Shown here: one piece after another, positions 55,382 through 64,000 of the stretch
Layout: the number at the start of each line of letters is the position of its first letter
Numbering within the stretch: position 1 is the stretch's first letter
NCBI RefSeq assembly: GCF_000184745.1
Contig: NC_014931.1
Location: 496,001 to 560,000, forward strand
Source: Variovorax paradoxus EPS
Lineage (GTDB): Bacteria; Pseudomonadota; Gammaproteobacteria; Burkholderiales; Burkholderiaceae_C
Length of the DNA stretch: 64,000 bases
Direction: 5' to 3'
Notes under the pieces: generated by a model
Database searches by the model: none
Seen by the model: the letters and a program-made list of their open reading frames with translations, nothing else
Told to the model about the DNA's origin: nothing
Made by a program: the position numbers and the translations under genes

Positions 55382-56179
55382 ATGACGACTTCCCCTCCTA
55401 CCCCCGAGACCCCACAGATCCCCGCCGCACCCGCCCAGGAACCCTTGGGCCCCGACGATTTCGATGCCCTGGACACCGCGCTGGACGCCATGCGCGAGCA
55501 CGATGAGGAAATCCCCCAGTGGGAGTTCTGCGAAGGCTTCATGGCCGCGCTGATCTGCACCCGCCGGTCCATCGAGCCCACCGAATACTGGCCCGTGCTG
55601 CTGGGCGACAGCTTCGTGCCGGCCCAGCACATGGAGTTCGTCTGGAACTGGAAGCGCCGCTGGCGCGAGATCGAAGAAGGCCTGGACGCCCCCGTCGAAA
55701 CGCTCGACGACGAACGCAGCTGGCAGCCCGAGGTGCTCGACACCCGCGGCGCCATCGCATCGCTCCCCGAGGAAGAGCGCGCCGAAGTGGCGGGCGAGGC
55801 GATCCCCTCGTTCGCCCAGGTCTGGGCGCTCGGCTTCATGTACGCGGTCGAGAACTGGCCTGAAGACTGGGCCACCCCGCGCGACAAGGACGCCGCGCAG
55901 ATGCTCGACGACGCGCTCGACAACATCGTCGCGCTGACCGAAGACGACAAGGCCAAGCCCACGGTGTCGATGTACAGCGAAGACGGCCCGCCCAGCGTGA
56001 GCCAGCAGCGGCTGGACGACTTCGGCGCCGCCATCTGGGCGGTGTACGACCTGCGCCAACTCTGGAAGAGCCTGGGGCCGAAGGTCGAGACGATCCGCAA
56101 GGAAGCCACGCCGGGGCGCAACGATCCGTGTCCTTGCGGCAGCGGAAAGAAATACAAGAAGTGCCACGGTGCCGCCTAG
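55382..56179 (+). CDS. UPF0149 (YecA) family protein with C-terminal SEC-C motif
   Basis: The 265-residue protein has an UPF0149 helical domain ([49 protein letters not shown]) and a C-terminal SEC-C zinc motif [22 protein letters not shown] domains bind zinc and are shared with SecA and other proteins; YecA-like proteins contact ribosomes and SecA-type chaperones. The start at MTTSPP is chosen; an in-frame ATG 16 codons earlier exists. It overlaps the downstream MFS gene by 11 bp. Confidence 0.88.
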   Translation: MTTSPPTPETPQIPAAPAQEPLGPDDFDALDTALDAMREHDEEIPQWEFCEGFMAALICTRRSIEPTEYWPVLLGDSFVPAQHMEFVWNWKRRWREIEEGLDAPVETLDDERSWQPEVLDTRGAIASLPEEERAEVAGEAIPSFAQVWALGFMYAVENWPEDWATPRDKDAAQMLDDALDNIVALTEDDKAKPTVSMYSEDGPPSVSQQRLDDFGAAIWAVYDLRQLWKSLGPKVETIRKEATPGRNDPCPCGSGKKYKKCHGAA

Positions 56180-57416
56180 CACTGGTCCGGAGAGCGCCGC
56201 GCCGCTGACGCCGCGCGCGGCCTGGGTGATGGTCCTGGCGCTCTGCGCCGGGGTCGCACTCAGCCAGGCCTTCCGCACAGTCGGCGCCATCATGGCCAGC
56301 CCGCTGCAGACGGATTTCAAGCTCTCCGCCCAGGCCCTCGGCATCTTCTCGGGGGCTTTTCATTTCGCCTTCGGTGCGATGCAGCTTTTCATGGGCATCG
56401 GCATCGACCTGCACGGCGTGCGCCGCACGGTGCTGGTGGCCTTTCCGATCGCCATCGCGGGCGCGCTGCTCTCGGCCGTGTCGTCCAGCTATCTCGTGCT
56501 GGTCGCGGGGCAGGCGCTGATCGGCGTGGGCTGCGCGCCGGCTTTCCTGGTGTGCACGGTCTTCATCGCGCGGCACTTTCCGGCGGCGCGCTTCGCCACC
56601 GTGTCGGGCATGGTGCTCGCCATCGGCGGCATCGGCATGCTGGTCACCGGTACGCCGCTCGCGTGGCTGGTCGAGGCGTATTCGTGGCGCGCGGGGTTCC
56701 TCGTGCTGGCCGTTGCGGCCGCGCTTGCGTGGCTCGCGATCTGGCACTGGGTGCATGAGCCCGCGTCCGCCGTGCCGCAGGTGAAAGAGTCGATTCCGGA
56801 AGCGATCCGCCAGTTCGGCGCGCTGTTCGCGATGCCGCACACGCTGGGCATCATGGTGCTCGGCGCGGTGACGTATGCCGCCTTCATCTCGCTGCGGGGC
56901 TTGTGGCTCGGGCCGCTGATGATGGAGCGCCACGGCTACTCGCTGGTGCAGAGCGGCAACGTCGCGCTGGCTGTGTCGGTGATCTCGCTCATCGGCGCGC
57001 CGCTGTTCGGGCGCCTCGACCGCGATGGCGCATCGCGCCGCCGCTGGATCGTGATCTGCGCGCTGGTCTATGCCGCGCTCTTCGCGCTCATCGCCGTGCT
57101 GCACTCGGCCTGGCTCGACATCTTCGGCATGGTGCTGATCGGCGTGCTCTCGGGCTTCATCGTGTGGCAGTACGCCGATGTGCGCGTGGCCTATCCGGTC
57201 ACGCTCACCGGGCGCGCAATGGCTGTCTTCACGATGGCGATGTTCCTCGGCGTCGCGCTGATGCAGTGGGGCACCGGCGTCGCGGCTTCCATTGCCGCGG
57301 CGCATGGCGGCGATCCGCTCACGGCCGTGCTGGCCACGATCGCCACGCTGCTGGTGATCGGCATCGCGGCCTTCGCGTGGTTGCCCGCGCCGAAGGCCGT
57401 GACTGTCAGATCTTGA
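56169..57416 (+). CDS. MFS transporter, CynX/NimT-like
   Basis: The 415-residue protein is a 12-helix transporter and a close paralogue of the one at 11976-13256, sharing [26 protein letters not shown] and [21 protein letters not shown]. The start is GTG at 56169, inside the UPF0149 gene, so translation is probably coupled. Its 3' end overlaps the convergent GNAT gene by 11 bp. The substrate is unknown. Confidence 0.87.
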   Translation: MPPSTGPESAAPLTPRAAWVMVLALCAGVALSQAFRTVGAIMASPLQTDFKLSAQALGIFSGAFHFAFGAMQLFMGIGIDLHGVRRTVLVAFPIAIAGALLSAVSSSYLVLVAGQALIGVGCAPAFLVCTVFIARHFPAARFATVSGMVLAIGGIGMLVTGTPLAWLVEAYSWRAGFLVLAVAAALAWLAIWHWVHEPASAVPQVKESIPEAIRQFGALFAMPHTLGIMVLGAVTYAAFISLRGLWLGPLMMERHGYSLVQSGNVALAVSVISLIGAPLFGRLDRDGASRRRWIVICALVYAALFALIAVLHSAWLDIFGMVLIGVLSGFIVWQYADVRVAYPVTLTGRAMAVFTMAMFLGVALMQWGTGVAASIAAAHGGDPLTAVLATIATLLVIGIAAFAWLPAPKAVTVRS

Positions 57417-57720
57417 AGGCGCGCTGAATATCGGGCCGCACGAGGTCGGCGTATTCGCGGTGCTTGCGGATGTAGCCCGCAATGAATTGGCACACCGGAA
57501 TCACATGCAGACCCTTCGTGCGCGCCTCGCCGAGCACGTGCTTGGCAATGCCAGAGCCCACGCCCTTGCCTTCGAATTCGGGCAGCACCTCGGTGTGCGT
57601 GAACATGATCGCGTCGGTCAGCAGGTTGTATTCGGCATAGCCCGCGAGCTTGCCGTCGATGGCGGCTTCGTAGCGGTGGGCTGCTTCGTTGGAAGTGAAA
57701 ACGATGTCGTTGTTGCTCAT
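57406..57720 (-). CDS. GNAT-like N-acetyltransferase (YidJ type, short)
   Basis: The 104-residue protein has YEAAIDGKLAGYAEYNLLTDAIMFTHTEVLPEFEGKGVGSGIAKHVLGEARTKGLHVIPVCQFIAGYIRKH. VLPEFEGKGVGSGIA is the acetyl-CoA binding motif A of short GNATs (Acetyltransf_CG). Such single-domain proteins acetylate unknown small molecules. It overlaps the upstream SnoaL gene by 4 bp (ATGA). Confidence 0.88.
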   Translation of the reverse strand: MSNNDIVFTSNEAAHRYEAAIDGKLAGYAEYNLLTDAIMFTHTEVLPEFEGKGVGSGIAKHVLGEARTKGLHVIPVCQFIAGYIRKHREYADLVRPDIQRAFKI

Positions 57721-58214
57721 GAGGGTTGGCTCGAAAGAAATTTGGAAAGATTGCCGGCCGCCGTGGCGCGCACCTTGTTGCGCAGCATCGGCGTCCAGCC
57801 CAGCAGGAGGCCCGGCGTGCCGAGCGCCTGGCGCGACCAGGTCCAGAACGGAAAGGTGTCGCGGTGCGTGGCGATCAGCCCCTCGGGCGTGAAGGTGAAG
57901 CGGGCATCGACGCTGTTGTCCACCAGCCGGCCCGTGGCGCTGAAGCGGTAGTGCGCGTCCCAGTGGGCGCTGCCGGTGGTGTCGTCGGCCTGCACGTCGC
58001 GAAAGGTCAAGCGCCACACGTCCGCGCCCTTGGCCTTGGTGGCGCCGGCCAGCATGCGCCACATGCCGCCCACTTCGCGCCGCCCGCGCAGGGAAAAGGC
58101 CTCGTCGTCGAACACCGCGTCGGGCGCGTAGCAGGCCTCCATGGTGGCGGCGTCGAGCTTGGCGAACGCGCTGTAGAAGCGCTCGATGGTCTGGGCATTG
58201 GTGGCTGCTGTCAT
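57717..58214 (-). CDS. SnoaL-like nuclear transport factor 2 family protein
   Basis: The 165-residue protein has the NTF2/SnoaL cone fold: IERFYSAFAKLDAATMEACYAPDAVFDDEAFSLRGR at the N-terminus, then GSAHWDAHYRFSATGRLVDNSVDARFTF. Proteins of this fold include isomerases and polyketide cyclases. The start at MTAATN follows an AGGAGG-like GAAGGCC segment. It is coupled to the GNAT gene and divergent in strand use from the LysR gene only by a 34-bp gap (same strand). Confidence 0.8.
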   Translation of the reverse strand: MTAATNAQTIERFYSAFAKLDAATMEACYAPDAVFDDEAFSLRGRREVGGMWRMLAGATKAKGADVWRLTFRDVQADDTTGSAHWDAHYRFSATGRLVDNSVDARFTFTPEGLIATHRDTFPFWTWSRQALGTPGLLLGWTPMLRNKVRATAAGNLSKFLSSQPS

Positions 58215-58248
58215 GAGGCCTTCTTGGAGTTTTCGGGGGAGGAATCTG

Positions 58249-59145
58249 TCAGATCGACGCCGGGATGTTTCGCGCGAGGAAATCATAGACGGCGCGGATC
58301 CGCCGGTCGGTGCGGATCTCTCGGTGCACTGCGAGCCACACCGGCAGCGACGGGATCTTCAGTTGCGGCAGCACGCGCTGCACCTGGCTGTCGGTGCGCG
58401 CGAGCGACTCGCTCACGAAGCCGATGCCCATGCCCTGGCGCAGCGCCTCCCAATAAGCGCCCATGTCGTCGGTGCGAAAACAGAAGTCCTCGCGCTGCAG
58501 CGGCGTGCCCAGCTGCGCGGACATGCGAACGATGGTGTCGATGCGGTCGTAGCCCAGCACGTCGTGCCGCAGCAGATCGGCCGTCTGGCGCGGCGTGCCG
58601 CGGCGGCGCAGGTAGTCGGCCTGGGCAAATGCGCCGAGCGCGAAGCGGCCGATGCGCCGCGCCACCACGGTGGCGGTGGTGGGCTCGGTCATGCGGATCG
58701 CGATGTCGGCCTCGCGCCGCAGCAGGTTGCTGACCTCGTTGGTCGACACCAGCTCGACCTGGATCTCCGGCAGCTCCTGCCGCATGCGCACCAGCAGGGC
58801 CGGCAGCATCTGCCGCGCCGTGGCCTGGCTGGCCGAGATGCGCACCGTGCCCGCGGTGGCGGCATTGGCGCCCGACACGCTGCGCGACAGCGAGACCGCG
58901 CCGCTTTCCATGGCCCGCGCCGATTCGGCCAGCCGCGCCGCCATGGCCGTGGGCCTGAGGCCCCGGCCGGTGCGCTCGAACAACACCACGCCCAGTTGGG
59001 TTTCGAGTTCGGCGATGTGCCGCCCCAGCGTCGGCTGGCTCGACCCCAGTGCGCGCGAGGCGGCCAAGAGGCTCCCGTGGTCGAGCGCGGCGAGGAACGC
59101 GCGCACCAGTCGCCAGTCGAAATCGAGGTTGCTGTCCAGGCCCAC
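58249..59145 (-). CDS. LysR family transcriptional regulator
   Basis: The 298-residue protein has a winged helix (VRAFLAALDHGSLLAASRALGSSQPTLGRHIAELETQLGVVLFERTGRGLRPT) and the effector domain from residue 90. It starts with GTG. It is divergent from the nitroreductase-like gene across 75 bp and may regulate it. It could also read on into the SnoaL and GNAT genes, which begin 34 bp downstream on the same strand. Confidence 0.88.
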   Translation of the reverse strand: MGLDSNLDFDWRLVRAFLAALDHGSLLAASRALGSSQPTLGRHIAELETQLGVVLFERTGRGLRPTAMAARLAESARAMESGAVSLSRSVSGANAATAGTVRISASQATARQMLPALLVRMRQELPEIQVELVSTNEVSNLLRREADIAIRMTEPTTATVVARRIGRFALGAFAQADYLRRRGTPRQTADLLRHDVLGYDRIDTIVRMSAQLGTPLQREDFCFRTDDMGAYWEALRQGMGIGFVSESLARTDSQVQRVLPQLKIPSLPVWLAVHREIRTDRRIRAVYDFLARNIPASI

Positions 59146-59184
59146 GTATTCAGTTCCGCATAGCAGGTATCAAAAGTTGACGCA

Positions 59185-59213
59185 TTGTGAATTGAAAGGC
59201 GTCTTTCGATAAT
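59185..59213 (+). promoter_or_regulatory. sigma-70-type promoter for the nitroreductase-like gene
   Basis: TTGTGA (59185-59190) and GATAAT (59208-59213) are spaced by 17 bp. The -10 ends 7 bp before the ATG at 59221 and no ribosome-binding site is seen in between. Transcription would begin at or beside the start codon, so the mRNA may be leaderless. Confidence 0.45.
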
Positions 59214-59220
59214 GCGGGCA

Positions 59221-60405
59221 ATGGACGAACGAAGAAATTTTGTCCGGCTGCTGGGAGGCGGTGTGGTGGTGGCGGCAGGCGCGGTTGCTCTGGCAACCTG
59301 GTGGCTGCACTCCGACATACCGGCTGCCGCACTCGAGATATGGAACGGCCCCGGCAACGAGCCCGATGCGCGCAGGCGCGCCGTGGCCTACGCGGTCACC
59401 GCGCCCACTGCCTACAACTGCCAGCCGTGGCTGGTGGACCTGCGCGAGCCCGAGGCCATCGTTCTTTACTGCGACCGCGAGCGCCTGCTGCCCCAGACCG
59501 ATCCGTACGGCCGGCAGGCCCTCATCGGCCACGGCGCCTTCATCGAACTGCTGGTGATGGCGCTGGCGCAGCAGGGCATCCTGGCCAGCGTGCAGTTGTG
59601 GCCGCAGGGCGAATTGCCGCTGGAGCCGCGGCATTGGCCGCATGTACCGGTGGCGCGGCTGCGGCTGGCGAGTGGCGGCGCGCCCGATCCGCTGTTCGCG
59701 CAGGTGCTGCGCCGCCGCACGCCGAAGCAGCGTTTTGACACCGCCCGGCCGGTGTCGAGCGACATGCTGCAGGGGCTTACCGCCATCGCGCCCGCGGGCG
59801 GCACGGTGCAGGCCGACGGCACGGTCGACATGGCCCGCGTGCGGGTGCTGCGCAAGCTCTGTGCGGCGGCCGCGCGCGTGGAGATCGCCACGCCCGGCAC
59901 GGCGCTGGAGAACCTGCGGATGCTGCGCGTCGGGCCGCAGGAAATCCTCGAACACCGCGACGGCTTCTCGCGCAACGACCCGGCGCTGCGCCTGGCGATC
60001 GCGCTGGGGCAGTTCGACCGCAACGTGCCCGCCTCGGAAGACAGCGAATCGTTCAAACAGACCTTCCAGATGTTCGAGGACCAGGCCAACACGGCGATGG
60101 GCTTCGTCTGGCTCAGCACGCGCGGCAACAGCCGCACCGACCAGATCGCCGCGGGCCGCGCCTATGTGCGCCAGCAGCTGCGCGCCACCGATTTGGGCGT
60201 GGGCCTGCACCCGATGAGCCAGCCGCTGGAGGAATTCGCGGAAATGGCGCCGCATCACACGGCGGCGCACGACCTGCTGCTGGGTACGGAACCGCCGCGC
60301 AATGCGCGCAGCCCGACGCTGCAGATGATGTGCCGGCTCGGCTATCCGATCTCGCCGGTGCAGGCCGCGCCGCGCCGCGCCATCGGCGATTTCATGATGG
60401 CTTGA
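59221..60405 (+). CDS. nitroreductase-like (Acg family) protein with Tat-type signal
   Basis: The 394-residue protein starts MDERRNFVRLLGGGVVVAAGAVALATW, a twin-arginine or membrane-anchored signal. The mature part has AVTAPTAYNCQPWLVDL near residue 60, RRRTPKQRFD near residue 165 and TAMGFVWLSTRGNSRTDQIAAGRAYVRQQL near residue 300, resembling the Acg-like nitroreductase family, whose role is unclear. FMN-binding residues of classical nitroreductases look only partly kept. It is divergent from a LysR gene. Confidence 0.72.
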   Translation: MDERRNFVRLLGGGVVVAAGAVALATWWLHSDIPAAALEIWNGPGNEPDARRRAVAYAVTAPTAYNCQPWLVDLREPEAIVLYCDRERLLPQTDPYGRQALIGHGAFIELLVMALAQQGILASVQLWPQGELPLEPRHWPHVPVARLRLASGGAPDPLFAQVLRRRTPKQRFDTARPVSSDMLQGLTAIAPAGGTVQADGTVDMARVRVLRKLCAAAARVEIATPGTALENLRMLRVGPQEILEHRDGFSRNDPALRLAIALGQFDRNVPASEDSESFKQTFQMFEDQANTAMGFVWLSTRGNSRTDQIAAGRAYVRQQLRATDLGVGLHPMSQPLEEFAEMAPHHTAAHDLLLGTEPPRNARSPTLQMMCRLGYPISPVQAAPRRAIGDFMMA

Positions 60406-60414
60406 ATAGGCACT

Positions 60415-60520
60415 CCCCCAGGCTACGCGCACTTCGTGTCGCTTCTCCAACCCCCTCGCCGGGGGCAACACCTGCGGCCCGGCAGAGCCGGTTCCGCGGT
60501 GTTCCACGAAGAAGACCGGA
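60415..60520 (+). repeat. dispersed intergenic hairpin repeat, copy B
   Basis: This copy has GCACTTCGTGTC (60429-60440) and GAGCCGGTTCCGCGGTGT (60485-60502) at the same spacing as copy A (25227-25352). AACACC pairs with GGTGTT. It lies between the convergent nitroreductase and pncC genes. Confidence 0.72.
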
Positions 60521-60544
60521 CGGCTGCGAACAGGCGCAGGCGGC

Positions 60545-61072
60545 CTATTCCGTGAGCAGCGTCACCAGCGTCTGCAGCGCGTAGTGCACCGTGGCCGCCC
60601 GCACCGTGGCGCGGTCGCCGTCGAAGCGGCGGCGCTCGGTGCGGATCTGCCCGTCGACGCACCAGCCGAACCACACCGTGCCGACCGGCTTTTCGGGCGT
60701 GCCGCCCGTGGGGCCGGCGATGCCGGTCACGGCGATGGCCGCGCGCGACGGGGCCGAGCGCGCAATGGCGCCGAGGGCCATGGCGCGCGCCACCGGCTCG
60801 CTGACCGCGCCGTGGGCATCGATCGAGGCCGCATCGACGCCCAGTAGTTCGGTCTTCGCCGCGTTGGAGTACGTGATGAAGCCGCGCTCGAACCAGGCGC
60901 TCGAACCCGCCAGCTCGGTGCAGGCCGCGGCGATCAGGCCGCCGGTGCAGCTCTCGGCGGTAGAGAGCATCCAGCCTTTTTGCAGCAGCCGTTCGGCCAC
61001 CGCCGCGACCAGCGCGGGCGTGTCCTGGTCGGGGAGCGGCGACGACAACGTCGAAGAGAAAGAAGAATCCAT
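60545..61072 (-). CDS. pncC: nicotinamide-nucleotide amidohydrolase PncC (CinA C-terminal type)
   Basis: The 175-residue protein is a stand-alone CinA C-terminal domain: LLQKGWMLSTAESCTGGLIAAACTELAGSSAWFERGFITYSNAAKTELLGV, then AIAVTGIAGPTGGTPEKPVGTVWFG. The Ser in AESCTGG is the catalytic Ser. It deamidates nicotinamide mononucleotide to nicotinate mononucleotide in NAD recycling. It lies 5 bp after pgpA, the standard neighbour. Confidence 0.93.
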   Translation of the reverse strand: MDSSFSSTLSSPLPDQDTPALVAAVAERLLQKGWMLSTAESCTGGLIAAACTELAGSSAWFERGFITYSNAAKTELLGVDAASIDAHGAVSEPVARAMALGAIARSAPSRAAIAVTGIAGPTGGTPEKPVGTVWFGWCVDGQIRTERRRFDGDRATVRAATVHYALQTLVTLLTE

Positions 61073-61077
61073 GGTGT

Positions 61078-61665
61078 TCACCAGGCGCGCCACAGGGCAA
61101 TGACCAGCAGCGTGCAGAAGGCCGCCACGAGGTCGTCGAGGATGATGCCGAAGCCCGCGTGCCACCAGCGCACCTGGCTGGTCTGGACGGCGTCGCGCTG
61201 CTTGAACAGCCCATCGGCCCAGGCGACCGGGCCGGGCTTGGCGGCATCGAAGAAGCGGAACAGGCCGAAGGCGATGGCCTGCGCGAAGAGCCCGGCCGGC
61301 GTGACCAGCCAGAGCACGATCCAGAAGGCGACGACCTCGTCCCACACGATGGCGCCGGGGTCGGCAATGTTCATGTCCCGCGCCGTCACCGTGCAGGCCC
61401 ACCAGCCGATGGGCAGCGACGCCAGGATGATCCAGCCGATGGTGGCCGGCGTGAACCACAGCTGCATCACCGCGAAGGCGACCCAGGCCCAGAGCGTGCC
61501 CACGGTGCCGGGCGCGAAGCGCGGCAGGCCCGAGCCGAAGCCCAGGGCGATGGCGTGCGCCGGATGCCCGAACAGGAAGCGCAGGGTGGGGCGGCGGATC
61601 GAGGGTTGCGGCATGGCGCCGGAAGCGGTGGCGTGAGAGGAGGAAGAAGGGGAAGCGGCTTGCAT
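61078..61665 (-). CDS. pgpA: phosphatidylglycerophosphatase A
   Basis: The 195-residue membrane protein has GFGSGLPRFAPGTVGTLWAW near residue 40, IVWDEVVAFWIVLWL (Asp and Glu of the active site) near residue 105, and FRFFDAAKPGPVAWAD and WHAGFGIILDDLVAA at the end. It dephosphorylates phosphatidylglycerol phosphate. The start is placed at MQAASPSS; an earlier in-frame ATG (61686) is possible. thiL, which often precedes pgpA, is not present. Confidence 0.92.
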   Translation of the reverse strand: MQAASPSSSSHATASGAMPQPSIRRPTLRFLFGHPAHAIALGFGSGLPRFAPGTVGTLWAWVAFAVMQLWFTPATIGWIILASLPIGWWACTVTARDMNIADPGAIVWDEVVAFWIVLWLVTPAGLFAQAIAFGLFRFFDAAKPGPVAWADGLFKQRDAVQTSQVRWWHAGFGIILDDLVAAFCTLLVIALWRAW

Positions 61666-61795
61666 CAAGCCCGAAGTGTCGCGCATCCGGGCTTTGGGCG
61701 ATCAAGGGCTCCGGCCTTTTTATCAAAGCAATAGCTTGTTTAATTGGTCTTGGACGCCTAGGATCCGGACTCCTTTCCAGTCTTTCGGGTTCGCC

Positions 61796-63259
61796 ATGCC
61801 GCCTGCTGCTTCCTCCTCCGTCGCCGATCCTTCTTCAATCTCGCCGCCGGCCACGGCCGCCTGGGGCGAACTCTTCACCGGCCGCAACGGCTGGCGCGCG
61901 CTGGCGCTCACCGGGGGCGTCGCGCTGCATGCGGTCAACGTCCATATCGTGACCACGGTGCTGCCCTCGGTGGTGCGCGAGATCGGCGGGCTCGACTGGT
62001 ATGCGTGGAGCACCACGCTCTTCGTGGTCGGCTCGATCCTCGGGGCCACGCTGTCGGTGCGTCTGCTCGCGGTGCTGGGGCCGCGCGGCGCGTGCCTCGC
62101 GGCGCTGGCCGTGTTCACCGCCGGTTCGGTGGGCTGCGCACTCGCGCCGGCAATGCACTGGCTGCTCGCCGGACGCACGGTGCAGGGGCTGGGCGGCGGG
62201 ATGCTCGCGGCGCTGAGCTACGGGCTGATCCAGCTCGTGTTCGCGCAGCGGCTGTGGCCGCGCGCGGTGGCGCTGGTGTCGGGCATGTGGGGCGTCGCCA
62301 CGCTGTGCGGGCCGGCGGTGGGCGGGCTGTTCGCGCAATCGGGGCACTGGCGCTGGGCCTTCTGGTTCCTGCTGCCGGTGGCCGCGGCGCAGGCGCTGCT
62401 GGTGACGGTGCAGTTGCGTCCAGGTGCCGGCGTGCATCACGCAAGGCCGGCGAAGATGCCGCGCATTCCGGCGCTGCAGATCGCGCTGCTCGCGATTTCG
62501 GTGCTGGTGATCGCGGCGAGCGGACTCCTGGCCGACCTCGCCTTGCAGGCGGCGGGCGTGGTGCTCGGCCTGGGAGTCGGCGTCGTCGCCACGCGCGTCG
62601 ATCGCGAGGCCACGGTGCGGCTCCTGCCGACCGGTGCGTACATGTTGAGCGCGCCGCTGGGCGCCATCTACGCGAGCGTGGCGCTGCTGCTGATCGGCAC
62701 CACCACCGAAATCTTCGTGCCGTACTTCCTGCAACTGCTGCACGGCCATTCGCCACTTGCGGCGGGCTACCTCACGGCCGCCATGGCCGGCGGCTGGAGC
62801 GCGGGTTCGCTGCTGTCGTCGGGGCGCAGCGGTGCGGGTGCCGACCGCATGCTGCGCGCCGGCCCGGTGGCCTGCACGCTGGGGCTCGTGGCGTTGGCGC
62901 TGCTGCTGCCGTTCCCGGGACATCTGGGCGCGGGCTTCGAGACCGCGCTGGTCGCTATGGCACTCGCCGTTGTGGGCGCGGGCGTGGGCATCGGCTGGCC
63001 GCACCTCGTGACGCGCGTGCTGTCGCTGGCACCCAAGGGCGAAGAAGGGCTGGCCTCCGCCTCGATCACCACGATCCAGCTCTACGGCATGGCGGTGGGC
63101 GCGGCGGTGGCGGGGCTGGTGGCCAACGCGGCGGGCCTCACGCTGCCGGGCGGCGTCGAGGGTGCGCAGTCGGCGGCGGTGTGGCTGTTCGCGAGCTTCG
63201 CGCTCGCCCCTGCGCTGGCCGCGTGGCTGGCCTACCGCGTGGTCGCGGAACGTTCCTAG
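61796..63259 (+). CDS. MFS transporter, DHA2-like
   Basis: The 487-residue protein has about 14 predicted helices, with VHIVTTVLPSVVREIGGLDWYAWSTTLFVVGS at the start, LLAGRTVQGLGGGMLAALSYGLIQLV near residue 120 and GMWGVATLCGPAVGGLFAQSGHWRWAFW near residue 165 (motif C region). The N-terminal Ser/Pro-rich segment is non-conserved. The start at MPPAASSS is favoured over earlier frames within the pgpA divergent region. It is probably a drug exporter. Confidence 0.87.
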   Translation: MPPAASSSVADPSSISPPATAAWGELFTGRNGWRALALTGGVALHAVNVHIVTTVLPSVVREIGGLDWYAWSTTLFVVGSILGATLSVRLLAVLGPRGACLAALAVFTAGSVGCALAPAMHWLLAGRTVQGLGGGMLAALSYGLIQLVFAQRLWPRAVALVSGMWGVATLCGPAVGGLFAQSGHWRWAFWFLLPVAAAQALLVTVQLRPGAGVHHARPAKMPRIPALQIALLAISVLVIAASGLLADLALQAAGVVLGLGVGVVATRVDREATVRLLPTGAYMLSAPLGAIYASVALLLIGTTTEIFVPYFLQLLHGHSPLAAGYLTAAMAGGWSAGSLLSSGRSGAGADRMLRAGPVACTLGLVALALLLPFPGHLGAGFETALVAMALAVVGAGVGIGWPHLVTRVLSLAPKGEEGLASASITTIQLYGMAVGAAVAGLVANAAGLTLPGGVEGAQSAAVWLFASFALAPALAAWLAYRVVAERS

Positions 63260-63267
63260 GCAAGCGC

Positions 63268-64000
63268 TCAGGCGGCCGCGACGACGCCTTCCCAAGCCAG
63301 CGCCCGCTTGCGCTCGCGCACCCGCTTGGCATCGCCGCGCAGGATGGCGACGAAGTCGTACACGTCGAACGGCAGGTGCGCACCGCGCCAGGCGACGTGC
63401 TGGTCCGCGCGGCACAGCACCAGGCGGTGGGCGTAGACCTTGGGCACCTCGGCGGTCTCGATGTCGAGCACCGTGAGCGGCATGCTGTAGCTCTGCGCGG
63501 CGCGCTCCAGCGGCCGCACGTCCACGCTGCGGTCGAAGCGCAGCAGCGTGTAGCCGGGGCCGAACGCGTCGTACAGCGAGCGGCCGTCGGCCAGCCAGAA
63601 GTGCGGCGCGCGGCAGCCGGGCACGGTGGACGGCGTGAAGTCGCCCATCGAGTAGGGCGGCGCGGTGTGCTCGCCGTCCGCGATGATGATCGGCGAGCCC
63701 GTGTAGAAGTAGCCGAAGTTCAGCCCGGCGCAGCAGAACTGCTGCACGTTGAGCGCGTAGGCCTCGCTGCCGATGTCGGCGCGCAGCGCATCGCCCTCGG
63801 GGCCGGGCGCCTCGATGTTCTGCGGCACGGCGCGGCGCGCGCGGATCATCTTTTGCGCATGGTCCATCGCGAAGTTCGACACCTGCTCGGTGATCGGCTG
63901 GCGCTCGGCCTCGTAGGCGTCCAGCATCGCCTCGTCGCCCCAGCCCTGCACGCAGGCGCCCAGCAGCCACGAGAGATTGAGCGCGTCGGCGATGCCCGCG
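63268..64000 (-). CDS. FAD-dependent monooxygenase, C-terminal part (5' end cut by window)
   Basis: The visible 244 residues begin AGIADALNLSWLLGACVQGWGDEAMLDAYEAERQPI, which is the end of the FAD-binding domain of aromatic-ring hydroxylases (PheA/TfdB/MhpA type), and continue with a thioredoxin-like C-terminal domain (FTPSTVPGCRAPHFWLADGRSLYDAFGPGYTLLRF, then YAHRLVLCRADQHVAWRG). Aromatic hydroxylases or pentachlorophenol-type monooxygenases use this layout. The substrate cannot be deduced without the N-terminal half. Confidence 0.87.
   Translation of the reverse strand, partial: AGIADALNLSWLLGACVQGWGDEAMLDAYEAERQPITEQVSNFAMDHAQKMIRARRAVPQNIEAPGPEGDALRADIGSEAYALNVQQFCCAGLNFGYFYTGSPIIIADGEHTAPPYSMGDFTPSTVPGCRAPHFWLADGRSLYDAFGPGYTLLRFDRSVDVRPLERAAQSYSMPLTVLDIETAEVPKVYAHRLVLCRADQHVAWRGAHLPFDVYDFVAILRGDAKRVRERKRALAWEGVVAAA

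Overview
The window is GC-rich, densely coded DNA from a betaproteobacterium. Gene content points to the family Comamonadaceae, most likely Variovorax or a close relative: a LysR/DUF2917 divergent pair, a Flp/Tad pilus locus with many pseudopilins, an FMN-binding glutamate synthase-like protein, a PPi-type phosphofructokinase, and many LysR, MFS and CoA-ligand genes. This placement is inference from family resemblance; no ribosomal marker is present. No tRNA, rRNA, CRISPR array, transposase or integrase was found.

Layout. 0-9.2 kb holds metabolic and transport genes: a cut-off class II glutamine amidotransferase, an ABC substrate-binding protein and a DHA2 efflux pump with a strong palindromic operator between them, a zinc metallopeptidase, a CWC cysteine-rich protein, PPi-PFK, an enoyl-CoA hydratase, a DUF2917/LysR divergent pair and a fasciclin lipoprotein. 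9.6-12 kb is an accessory patch: two coupled genes of unknown function and a YhcG-type PDDEXK nuclease with in-frame palindromic repeats and visibly lower GC. 12-21.4 kb holds an MFS transporter, malate synthase G, a HisC-like aminotransferase, an IclR regulator divergent from an HMG-CoA lyase/CaiB CoA-transferase pair, a LysR regulator and a DUF2214 membrane protein. 21.4-30.1 kb is core: a PsiF-repeat protein, argS, a SPOR protein, dsbA, lptA-lptB-rpoN and a cardiolipin synthase-like phospholipase D. 30.2-38.4 kb carries LysE, two YceI proteins with a cytochrome b561, an orphan hybrid histidine kinase, an RlmL-like rRNA methyltransferase, a PIN-domain protein and an AraC regulator.

38.5-50.4 kb is the main system of the window: a Flp/Tad-type pilus or secretion locus, all on the plus strand and mostly with touching or overlapping genes. 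It has a small pilin, a TadG-like protein, three more E5 prepilin-like proteins, CpaB/RcpC, the CpaC secretin, an FHA-TadA ATPase fusion, TadB, TadC, a DUF192 protein and a periplasmic protein of unknown function. A dedicated prepilin peptidase (TadV/CpaA) and a TadZ/CpaE localisation ATPase are missing from the locus. A spermidine synthase-like membrane protein directly follows it and is broken by a single-base insertion.

52.6-64 kb returns to housekeeping and accessory metabolism: a kinase-like protein, an FMN glutamate synthase-like protein, a UPF0149/SEC-C protein, a second copy of the 12-kb MFS family, GNAT and SnoaL proteins, a LysR/nitroreductase divergent pair, pgpA-pncC, another MFS and a cut-off FAD monooxygenase. 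Several non-coding elements stand out: a dispersed hairpin repeat with a compensatory base change (25.2 and 60.4 kb), a 20-bp perfect inverted repeat (36.0 kb), a CTTGTCGAAG-type repeat (30.2 kb), and three sets of operator-like palindromes whose cognate regulators are partly absent.
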